Shown here one piece after another: positions 33,548-43,331 of a DNA stretch of 64,000 bases; positions within the stretch are counted from its first letter, which is position 1, and the number at the start of each line of letters is the position of its first letter. Made by a program: the position numbers and the translations under genes. The notes below the pieces were generated by a model, which saw nothing but the letters and a program-made list of their open reading frames with translations, searched no databases and was not told the origin of the DNA. This DNA comes from Thelephora terrestris (lineage: Eukaryota > Basidiomycota > Agaricomycetes > Thelephorales > Thelephoraceae). Location of the stretch: positions 1,240,001 to 1,304,000 of the forward strand of contig WIUZ02000010.1 of NCBI GenBank assembly GCA_015956445.1, given 5' to 3'.

Positions 33548-34527
33548 TGAACTGCTACTATCCGGGTGGAGTCGGGACACGACCAGAATAGTAGAAGTGG
33601 GGGTGAGGGGTCACCGGTTGTGCAGAGGTCGGGAAGGGGAGAGAAGCTAGACAGAGGAGAGGGAACCACGGTAGGTCGCGACGTTGTCAGGACGAGAAGG
33701 GAGAACTCCGTACTAGCAAACTCCTGCTAGACGATGACGATGGGCTAGTGGGCTAGGGGGCTATTGGAACTATGAGGCTAGTGGAATCGATGTCAGAGCG
33801 AGGGGCTGGAGGTTTTCGATGATCAGTTCGTTCAGGCAGAAGGGAGAAGAGGTGTGAAGAGGCCCGGGGGTTTCTTGTTCGTTCAACTAGCTAGTACAGG
33901 GTATTTATAGGTAGGGACAGTGCGATCTACGCGAAAGAGATGAGAAAAGTAGCGAACAAATGGAGAAACGGTGGGAGAATAAGAACAGGTAGATAGAAAG
34001 GGATAAACGAGAGTCCGACGCAGGGTAGGGAGACGAACGGTTCATCGGGAGGCCGGAACGAGGCTGGGACAGGTCTTACCGAGAGGATGGAGCGATCATG
34101 AGAAACAGAGCCAAAAGGGGAAGTCTACGGGTTTGAGATCAAAAGATTGTAACCGGGCGGGAGAGCGGGAGCAGTCGAAGATGATTGGCGAGCGAGAAGG
34201 AACAAGTCGACACGTGTCTAGACTGAAGGGAACCGGACCGGGGAGGGAACGCGTCATCGCGACGAGATAAGGGATCGGGAGGCATCGGCCGATCAACACG
34301 TCTTGTGCCGTTTGGGGAGGACGGCCACGGATGCGGAAGCAGTAGGCGATGACGCACGTCGAAGGGATCGCGAGAACGGTTTGATGATCGGGACGTCAAG
34401 TGGGCGTGACACCCCTGTGACCGATCGAGGGGTCGTCGGCTCGCGTAGTCAGTAGTTAGCGGGGTAGGGAGACAGGGACTGGGGACTAGCACTAGATTCG
34501 AAGGTCGCGCGAATAGACGGCGGGTCA
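33548..34527 (-). repeat. 5' LTR of the Ty3/gypsy element
   Basis: 980 bp, TGAACTGC...GGCGGGTCA on the plus strand, matching the other LTR at all but about five positions by eye. In the minus sense a TATAAATA box (33902-33909) lies in the LTR. The sequence next to the LTR inside the element starts TGGAACCC after four T's, a candidate primer-binding site; I could not assign the tRNA. Confidence 0.93.
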
Positions 34528-35952
34528 CCGGGGAATTGGAAGACGATAAGGTACTGGGACTGGGATCGAAGATAGTTGTCATCTTCTAACCCTGTTCCTT
34601 TTAGGTCCGCCTTACTCGTCGTGTCTCCGAGTTGACTGGAGAGGTCCGGGATCTCCAGAGGAAGTGCAACGAGCCGGAGGTCCAAGTCGAAGAGGAGGAG
34701 CCGGAGGTTCCGCATCGGGCCGGGTCGCCGATCATCCCTAATCGGGCTGAGTCGCCGCCCGCTCGTTTGTTGGTCCGCCATGAGAATAGGTTGCACTGGG
34801 GGCAAGGGGTCACTTACCCAGCGGTTACATTGTGATTACATTGTGATTTTTTAGACAATGTATCCAACCTGTGGCCAGGAGGTACATGCTGAGTTCTTTT
34901 AGAAAGTACCCATCAATGTGACCACAATGTGGCCAGTGGGTCCATCTTGATCACTTTTACAAAGTGCCCATCAATTCGATCACAATGTGCCCTGTGGGTC
35001 CATGCAGGATACATTGTAAAAGTATTCATCAAAGTGGCCATGGGCACTTTGTGAAAGAAACACCTGGGTTCTTTCACAATTTTACTTACAATATGTCCAG
35101 CATACACCTGAGCCACTCATTGAAAGTTCTTTCATGAAGTATCCAGCAATGTGTCCACAAAGTATTCAACCAGATACTCAATGGTTTCTTTGAGAATTTG
35201 TTGTGAAACCCAACCACATTGAGAGTCATTGTGAAAACATTGAGTAGAACCCCCTGGGGACATTGTGGTTGCATTGCAGGGTACTTTTTGAAAGAACTCT
35301 CAATGAGTGGCTCAGGCACCCAGTGGGATAAATTGTAAATAATATTGTGAAAGAAAACCCTGGTTTCTTTCACAAAGTGCCCAGTGGCCACTTTGATGAA
35401 TACTTTTACAATGTATCTTGCATGGACCCACAGGGCACATTGTGATCGAATTGATGGGCACTTTGTAAAAGTGATCAAGATGGACCCACTGGCCACATTG
35501 TGGTCACATTGATGGGTCCTTTCTAAAAGAACTCAGCATGTACCTCCTGGCCACAGGTTGGATACATTGTCTAAAAAATCACAATGTAACCACAATGTAA
35601 TCACTGGATAAGTGACCCCTTGCCCCCAGTGTTGGTTCCCATCGATGATGAGGTCATTGAGATCGGGAGCGACGAATTCTATCAGAACGTAGGAGTCGTC
35701 CGTAGGGACACTCCTCGTCCTGAGTTCGTTTCTACTCCTTGGGGTAGTCGCTGTCAATGGCCTGCTCTGGAGTACAATCCGTACGCCGAGTTCGTTCCCG
35801 ATAGTGAACCAAACTCTGATACGGAGCTTCCAGATTACGATGACTTGTCAGACATGGATCCAAACGAGATCCGGCAGCAGAACTGGTTGAATGAGGAGTT
35901 GGTGAGATCGGCATTGGAAGTAGTACAAAGGATCCGAAGAGATATTGATTAG
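34528..35952 (+). CDS. Gene D, 3' part, with a palindromic insertion
   Basis: The coding sense resumes at the CCGG next to the LTR and reaches a GTACTG donor near 34550. The next exon starts after CCTTTTAG near 34605 (RLTRRVSELTGEVRDLQRK, a coiled-coil segment) and runs into the 838-bp element at 34794-35631. The final segment, about 35632-35952, is acidic (PIDDEVIEIGSDEFYQN; SEPNSDTELPDYDDLSDMD) and ends RRDID. The gene has thus been opened by two unrelated insertions. Family unknown. Confidence 0.6.
34794..35631. mobile_element. 838-bp palindromic CACTG element
   Basis: The ends are CACTGGGGGCAAGGGGTCAC and its complement, with full-length arm complementarity. The target duplication is TTG at 34791-34793 and 35632-35634. 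It has its own internal subfamily sequence. Confidence 0.94.
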
Positions 35953-36417
35953 ATAACTCTTTTGTACTGTTGACTTCCAATGAATCTTCTTTCTATTTTG
36001 TCTATTGCGTGTGATCCATGAGTCGTAAAACATAATGGTTTTCATAAGTCCAATCCAAGGGTCAGATTAATAAGCCGGTTGACTTCTGCGAGAGGTCAGC
36101 GCGCGACGCTTATTAATACATCCCTTGTTGTCGGTAGCCTGAATATCTACTAGTCGTCCAGGGGCAACGGAGGGCCAGGTAGGGGGGATCTTCTTATAAA
36201 GGTCCACCAGTACATGTTCACGTATTATACCTCGGGTCTTCTGGGGTATCTTGACTAGTAGCACGTTCCACGTATTGGACTTTGAGTCATTAAGCATAGG
36301 GCATACTGCATAACAAACAGTTTACCGCTGTGTTTAGGGCAGGGCACCAACTGACTTAGTGGTGATGAGGCGTTAAACAAAGAATTTTTAAAGGGGGTAA
36401 ACGGCGAAATCATCACA
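35953..36417. other. Downstream region of gene D and block edge
   Basis: AT-richer sequence with no recognised gene. Similarity to gene C resumes at about 36418, which marks the right edge of the block that opened C'. Confidence 0.4.
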
Positions 36418-37056
36418 CTGACGGGTTGTACCATATGCCAACACGTACCAAAGGCGGAGAGGAGGTCGTTCGTGAGACGTCTGAGGAGACAGCTGTCAAC
36501 CCGGTCAGCAGTTCGCCCAAGTTGGAGTACGAGGAAGAGAATGAGGTGGCTGTTCTGGTTCCTCCTCCTACGGTCTCTCCGGTGTGTGGACAGTGTTCCA
36601 TTCGCGCTTGTCGCTGGGTTCCTTACAACGGTGTTCGCCGTCCAGCCCATTGGATGCAACCCAGCGATCCCAATGTCCTCTTTGGAGGAGTCCTTGAGTC
36701 CACCTTCCTATTCCAACGCAACGATGCTTCAATGCCGGTTGGATCGCAGCGAGCTGATCCCTTTGGAGTCCATAGACATGAACGACTTAACAAGTCTTAC
36801 ACTCTCATCGGTCTGGTGTGCAGTGGAGGCAGTGCGATTGGTGACTCAGCTGACTGAGAGGATGGAGATGTGGTCAGCACAGAGGACTCAGAGTCAGGAC
36901 CAGACCTTGGTCGATTTAGTGAGGAGCCGCCTTCGTGCCAAAGGTCAGCTGGCCGTCACTAATCATCTGGAGGAAGCTCGGGTCGTCGAGAGTGCCTCGG
37001 AGGGGACGGAGGAGGAGATTGCCAGTGCTGAGGAGTACTGGCAGACTAGGTCTTGA
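36418..37056 (+). pseudogene. Last exons of gene C'
   Basis: This matches the C-terminal exons of gene C (GGEEVVRETSEETAVNP, then an intron starting GTGTGTGG and ending CGTCCAG, then a last exon ending EEYWQTRS at 37056). It continues where the C' copy breaks off at about 18130; only about 65 bases around one C intron are unaccounted for. It is separated from its 5' part by 18 kb of inserted DNA. Confidence 0.6.
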
Positions 37057-37103
37057 TGGCTAGGGTCTGTACACCTTAGTCCTTGTCCATAGAGTCCGTG
37101 CAG

Positions 37104-38103
37104 TGAACTGCTACTATCCGGGTGGAGTCAGGACACGACCAAAATAGCAGAAGTGGGGGTGAGGGGTCGCCGGTTGTGCAGAGGTCGGGAAGGGGAGAGA
37201 AGCTAGACAGAGGAGAGGGAACCACGGTAGGTCGCGACGTTGTCGGGACAAGAAGGGAGAACTCCGTACTAGCAAACTCCTGCTAGATGATGACGATGGG
37301 CGAGGGGGCTAGTGGGCGATGGGCTAGTAGGCTAGGGGGCTATTGGAACTATGGGGCTAGTGGAATCGATGTCAGAGCGAGGAGCTGGAGGTTTTCGATG
37401 ATCAGTTCGTTCAGGCAGAAGGGAGAAGAGGTGTGAAGAGGCCCAGGGGTTTCTTGTTCGTTCAACTAGCTAGTACAGGGTATTTATAGGTAGAGACAGT
37501 GTGATCTACGCGAAAGAGATGGGAAAAGTAGCGAACAAATGGAGAAACGGTGGGAGAATAAGAACAGGTAGATAGAAGGGGATAAACGAGAGTCCGACGC
37601 AGGGTAGGGAGACAAACGGTTCATCGGGAGGCCGGAACGAGGCTGGGACAGGTCTTACCGAGAGGATGGAGCGATCGTGAGAAACAGAACCAAAAGGGGA
37701 AGTCTACGGGTTTGAGATCAAAAGATTGTAACCGGGCGGGAGAGCGGGAGCAGTCGAAGATGATTGGCGAGCAAGGGAACGAGTCGACACGTGTCTAGAC
37801 TGAAGGGAACCGGACTGAAGGAGGGGACGCGTCATCTCGACGGAATAAGGGATCGGGAGACATTGGCCGATCACAACATCACGTGCCATTCGGGAAGGAT
37901 GGCCACGGAGGTGGAAGCAGCATGCGATGACGCACGTCGAAGGGATCGCGGGAACGGCTCGATGATCGGGACGTCAAGTGGGCATGACCTCCTGTGACCG
38001 ATTGAGGGGCCATCGGTTCGCATAGGGGGTTTCGTCGAGATAGACGGGGTAGGAGCTGAGACTGGAGCTTGAGTCGAAGCTCGCGTGAATAGACGGTGGG
38101 TCA
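37104..38103 (-). mobile_element. Solo LTR of the Ty3/gypsy family
   Basis: 1,000 bp, same orientation as the full element and slightly diverged from it, with a small expansion of GGGCTAGTGG-type repeats. Flanks GCAG (37100-37103) and GCGG (38104-38107) fit an aged 4-bp target duplication. It lies just downstream of the C' stop codon. Confidence 0.88.
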
Positions 38104-38312
38104 GCGGATTCAACTCCGTCGGCCGGTCGTCTTGTGTCTTTGTTGTGGTCGCGTAGTCTGTAATATCATCATGCTTGTCTTTGTCCTTTTGATGACATGT
38201 GAGTCGTGATAAGGGAAATTGATAGGATAAGAAACAGGGGGGGTAAGGAAAGTTGGCGAAAGTTGGGTGCAAAAAATGGTTCGAAAAGGAAATAAAATTC
38301 AGCACGCTGACA
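38104..38312. repeat. Outer end of element 2 (right)
   Basis: Inverse match to 12159-12350, the region downstream of gene C. It ends TTCAGCACGCTGACA, mirroring TGTCAGCGTGCTGAA at 12159. ACCCT follows at 38313-38317. This is the right border of the repeat nest. Confidence 0.65.
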
Positions 38313-38710
38313 ACCCTAATATATAGCTTTGCTCATTGCATATGCCACCACAACTTGTTGTTTGGGAGGCATTGCCACAACTCAGTGAGAGTGTGAAGTC
38401 TGATGGTAGCTCCCAGGTTCAATGAAAGAGTACAGTGTATGAATTATTTGCATTCTACTGACCATCATTCTCACACATGCACAAAGAAAGTATATGATAT
38501 GAAGTACATAAACAGTGCCTACATTTCCATGACAAGAGAAAAGCATATCTTACATTCACAAGCATATCTAGTTCCTTGTCTTTAGTACAAAGAGCAACAA
38601 GACTGGAGAAATTGAGGAAGTGGAGAAAAGAAGCAGGTCAGTTCAAAGTATCGTACACAACATAATGCAAAATGGAGATAAAGGCATGGGAGGGACAGAA
38701 ACACTCAAAG
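38313..38710. other. Spacer between repeat nest and NLR gene
   Basis: About 400 bp, AT-rich, no gene recognised. It is the 3' flank of the NLR gene and presumably contains its polyadenylation site. Confidence 0.4.
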
Positions 38711-41700
38711 TTACACTTCTAGCTTCAAGATGATGGGATCTGGTAGGTTCTCATTCCATACCACCAAAATATTTCTGCTCCACCTCACTTGTAATTTGTG
38801 ATCTGGTCGCCAATGATGGGGTAGCCATAAGAGCTGCTTTCCACTGGAGGAGAGTATTCTTCCATCATCTGTGAGCTGATAGCCACAGGATGAGTGCCAG
38901 GGAAAATTATCCTGTGGTGCTGTATAAGTTTCAACTTGCTGTAGCTTGATACCATTTGATCCACTTTCTTCAACAATTGTCCACTGGTTCACATCACCCC
39001 TGTTTGATGAATTCCAGACCCCACAGCTATCTGGAGTAAATCCTGGTATCCACCCTGCTGACCTGGCAACTGCAAGCTTTTCCCCATCATGCATGTTATA
39101 AACACATAGACCTGATGATGTCTCAAAAGTTCTGATAGCAAGATATTTGAGGTTAGGTGCTACAGATGCCCATAGCTCCTCAAAACTTTCTGAGTGTTGG
39201 AAGGCAACTGTCTGAACTCTATCAACATGGAGGTCACTATCCTTTCTAGATAAGTTCCAAGTAACAATCTTTCCATCACCAATGACGACGATTTCATTGT
39301 CTGTCATCTTCACACTACAAATCATTGTCTCAGCGTCAATGACCAACAAAGCAGCACCAGACTTGATGGATAAGATGGTGAGTGTATGGTTGTTCTTCAC
39401 TGCAACTGCAATGAGTGATCCATCAGCAGAAAAGTCTACAAGGAGATCTTCATGATGATGGGAAGCTTGTGCAGAAACACTGGAGAAGGGGGTGGGAGAA
39501 TTAGCTATGTTCCATAGCTGAATCCTTGTTCCACTATATCCAGATGAGATGACTGACTCCCCATTTGGAGAAACAAGCGGGTGGGTCCAGGTACCACTGG
39601 ACACAAGCTTTTGATGAGGAAGATAGCCATCAGGAGATTTCATCCAAAGATAGGATTCTGTGCCCCTGGTTCCACAGATGAGAAATTCACCACCAGAGGA
39701 GAAGGACATATTTGTAGGCTCCTCAGCATCTACAGAATTTAGGAGAACCCTGTCATTTTGGGCATCCCATACCACCACTCTGCCCTCAACAATAAATGCA
39801 AGCCAGGAGAGTGTGTGAAGCAGAACAAGACGGTAGGAGGGGAAGATTTTTGGGATGGAGAAGATTTCTGGGGTGGACAAAGAGCCAACCTTTGTTGGTG
39901 TATGACCTGAGGTGAAGCTGACCTGCCATATGATAATGGATTGTGAGTCAACAGTGGCAAACTGAAGATATTCACCACAGGTCCAAATGGTATCAAGAGC
40001 AGGTCCTTGAACTGGATGGGAGGATATGCATGTATTGGAGAGAGTCTTGTAGATCATGATGGTTTGCAGATCAAACTGACCAAATAGACCCCCAAGCATT
40101 GTCCCACACTCAGAAAATGACATTGAATTGCAGTGGCCAGCTCCCTTTGTGTCACTAATTACACCACCTGTCTGAAGGTCCCAAGTGACGACACGGTTAC
40201 TCTTCCAACAGCAACCTGCTAACAAATGGCTATCTGAGGAGAAGGCAACTGTTGCCCAGCCACATCCCTTGCTCTGGGAGTGAATGGTATAGAGTTGTTT
40301 GAGAGTCACTGCATCCAGAATTGCTATTTTAGGGGAGTCATCCCAAGCAACTGCAAAGAACTTGCTGCAAGGTGACCATCCAGTAGCTGTAATCCTCTCT
40401 GGAAACTTTACATTTGCAATGTTTGGATCCCATACTGTTTGACCTCCACAAATAACTGTTGTGAGTGGGTCAGCTTGTGATCCATGGTATCTTTGCACAA
40501 TTGATTCCTTGGGGGATAGAGGAAGGGCAGAGTGGTGGATATGGGGGGCAGATGTGCTGATAACCTCAAAAAACCCCATGACAAATCTTAAGCAGTCATT
40601 TGTGAGGTCAAGAAGTGATGTCTCCTGGTTCAAGTAAGCAAATGTTTGTAGAGTATTGAACACAAATGCTCACCTGTAACCATTCTGCAACAACTTTCAA
40701 TGCATCAACTGCATTCCTCACAGCACCAAGGACACTAAGCACTTCCAACCAGGACAAGAACTTCTTCTCCAGGAAGCAACGTAGAGCAGAAGTGATTTTA
40801 TCTGTGGGATCATTGACAAGGTGCTTGTGCCATGACTTGCATGCATATTGTAAAGCCTGGCTGATGTTCTTATCTGCCCTCTCCTGCAAGTCATGTACCT
40901 CAGAGTTGGCAACAGCCTCTGGGAGTTGGCACATATTCTTCTCCAGGGTATTGTTCATAAGGTTTAAGCAACAGACCAACAGGTCCAGGTGGTGAGAGGG
41001 AGAGATATAAAACCTCTGATTGGTACACCGGGTGGGATCAGTGATGAAGTCAGGAAAGGATTTATGGAAGGGTCGAACAGGTTGATTGATGTCCTCATGA
41101 AGGATAAGGAGGGAGTGGATTGACAACAAGGGGGGAGTCACATAATCAGAATGAATTCCAAGGAGTGTGGAAATGGCAGATGGGGAAAGAGGATTGGCAA
41201 CAAGGATAACAGCACCAAGGATAGAATGGATTCTGGGGTCATCTTCTGCACCATCATGACTAAATGCCTCCTGGAGAATCGATCTATACAGTGAATCCAG
41301 GGATGTGTTTGAGTTGAACTTGGTCTTTCCCTCATGAACCGTGCTGTCTGGCAACTGCAGAAGGAGATCCAGTCGTTCTCTGGGGTGGTAGTTCCTGGTA
41401 TTGATGAACTTGACTGTTGCCACGGCATACACAAATAACCCTGCCGCTCTCTTGCAAATGAGGTCCAATTGTTCTTTGGTAGGCCAGTTGTCCAGCCCAG
41501 TATGACGGAAGGCAAGTTCCAAGAAGCTGCTTTGAAAGAATTGCTGTATGTCGCTATTGATTTGATTTGTCTGGACTTCATGGAGAATAAAGGTGTTTGT
41601 TGCATCCACCAACAGGGGGAGGCGAAATCCCTCTTGAATTCGTGGTTCTGGGCGGCCAGTAAGGAAGAATTTGACCTTTGGCACCTGGGTTACAAAGCGT

Positions 41701-43331
41701 GCAAGGACAGAAAGAATTGCTGAAGCAGGCTCCTCATCCTTACATTCATCCAGAGCATCAATGACAATGATGGTTGAAAGGGAGGTTTCCTGGAGTGGCC
41801 GCACAATCAACTTGTCCATCTGGTTGTACAAGGATTCATGGACAATCTCTGGATCAGAGTGTACCAGTGGGACCAAGATTGATCGGAATTCAGCATATTT
41901 GCGGGCAAGCTGGACAGCAATGGTGGGGAAGATGGAGTGGAGGTTGCTGCGATCCTCAAAATTCCGTGAGCAGAAGAAGGAGGCACCAAGCTGTCCCTCT
42001 GCAAACATCCTCTCTGCAATTGTCTGCGCAATGGTGCTCTTTCCTGTCCCAGCCAAGCCGTTCAACCAGTAGACAGGCAGCTTTTCAAAGTCCTTCGCCC
42101 ACAGCTCAATCTCATCCAGCACTGTTTTGCGGGTTCCCTTCAAACACCCTTTACGACCAGCATGTTGATACCCAGCCCCTTGTGCACGACGAAAATTGTT
42201 GAGGATCGCCATCTCAGCTGTAAGACTGTCATGTCAGGGACCCATTGTAAAAACTGGGACATGTTCTGACCTGCATCCTGTTCAGATATGTTACTTTTCT
42301 GTTCAACTACAAGAGGTGGATACTCACAATAAGTTTGCACCCTTGGTTGTAAATTGCCATTTGTTGCACCATCTGTAACCATTGTCAACATCAAGATGAG
42401 CACTGAGATCACAAACAAACCTGGTAGTCACTGATAGCCTCCCGCAAATCTTCGAGGAGCCCGGAAACCTCTTCATTGTCTTGGACATGATTGGTTATAC
42501 GTAGAATCATGGACTTCTGGTGCAATGACCGCAATGTTTCTTCAATACTGTTGAATCTTCTGTGAGGCTATGAGTGTTCGGATTGAATGGAGATCGGTTC
42601 CAATACATACCTCTGTAGTTCTTTGCGGCGTGCTTTTTCGGCCTCATCATCGGTGGGCTTCTCGAAAACCTTCTCCAGCGTGGTGATACGTAAACTGAGG
42701 GATACAATTTTGTCCTTGACGGCGGCAGTTCCCTGGATACAGATGTGTCAGAATGAATTTTCAAAGGAGGGTGGTGGACGAGCCTGGTATTGAGCATAGA
42801 CGGCGGAGATGGTCGCTAAGGTGGCTTTGAGGGGGCTAAAAGCTTCGGCAACGCCCATGGCGATGTCGGATGCAATCCCAACTATCCCAATGGCCGTGTC
42901 CTTCCAGTCTCTTCCCGCGACTGGCAGACTTTAGCACAAATCAGCAGACAACGAGAGGATCGACGCTCACGCTTGGATCCACCCGACTGAACGGTCTCCT
43001 GCGCGTTTTCGCCAAGTTGAACGCTCTGAGATGCAACTTCAGCAGGTGCCTGCGGCGGTCGCTCAGCTGATGTTCCTCGATCTTGGTTCTCCCCCTCGTT
43101 CCGAACCCCTGGCTCCCTCTGACCGGTGGGGGAGAGATCGCGGGCGATCAGACCGGATCGCTCGTTCGGTGCGTCCAAGGGGACCTCTCTTTCGTGCTCT
43201 GTGTTGTGTGTCGTGATCAGGATCGCAGGCATCGGCCTTATCAGTCGCAGCAGGATGGACTCACCCATAATAGTATCATCGAATCCGGGAGTCGCGGTCG
43301 ATACACCCGATGGTTCGGGTTGCTGACTCAC
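38711..43331 (-). CDS. NLR-type STAND receptor: Goodbye-NACHT-WD40
   Basis: Large exons are 40674-42217 (NACHT) and 38711-40623 (WD40), separated by a 50-bp intron. Small upstream exons are 42328-42372, 42421-42559, 42611-42732 and 42784-42920, plus an N-terminal exon within 42920-43331 whose start is uncertain. The N-terminal part (SLRITTLEKVFEKP; VQDNEEVSGLLEDLREAI) matches my memory of the fungal Goodbye domain. NACHT shows Walker A GLAGTGKST, Walker B TIIVIDALDEC and KFFLTGRPEPRI. The C-terminal 640 residues are degenerate WD40 repeats (VVTWDLQTG, RIQLWNIANS). Such proteins are thought to act in non-self recognition and regulated cell death. All frames are open; the exon ending at 42784 would need a GC donor. 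Confidence 0.85.

Larger units (their letters stand above)
19513..34527 (-). mobile_element. Ty3/gypsy retroelement, nearly whole, with antisense genes
   Basis: Minus orientation: 5' LTR 33548-34527, gag with protease 30718-33399, pol 26111-30649, two plus-strand genes 21601-25356, 3' LTR 19513-21448. The flanks are CCGG on both sides (19509-19512 and 34528-34531). Total length is 15,015 bp, about 13.0 kb once three inserted palindromic elements are removed. The domain order RT, RNase H, integrase places it in Ty3/gypsy. The LTRs differ at about five positions in 980 by eye, so the insertion is young. It looks whole except for about three breaks, each an insertion (one in the 3' LTR, two in pol). 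Confidence 0.9.
11596..38312. mobile_element. Giant composite inverted element 2 (C / C', heavily nested)
   Basis: Gene C on the minus strand (12363-14113) and a second copy C' on the plus strand (15412-18103, with its last exons at 36426-37056) are inverted about a centre at 14.5-15.0 kb occupied by repeat S. The outer edges beyond the C tails are inverted copies of TGTCAGCGTGCTGAATTTTA (12159 onward and up to 38312). The five bases ACCCT lie at 11591-11595 and 38313-38317, each next to a TGTCAG terminus, a possible target duplication. Everything from about 18130 to 36417 is a later block inserted into C'. The match of five bases alone is weak evidence. Confidence 0.5.

Noticed and set aside
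34139-34582. 147-residue minus-strand ORF, also seen at 21060-21449 and 201-428
   Set aside because: It lies within the LTR and is present only because the LTR is repeated; it has no domain.
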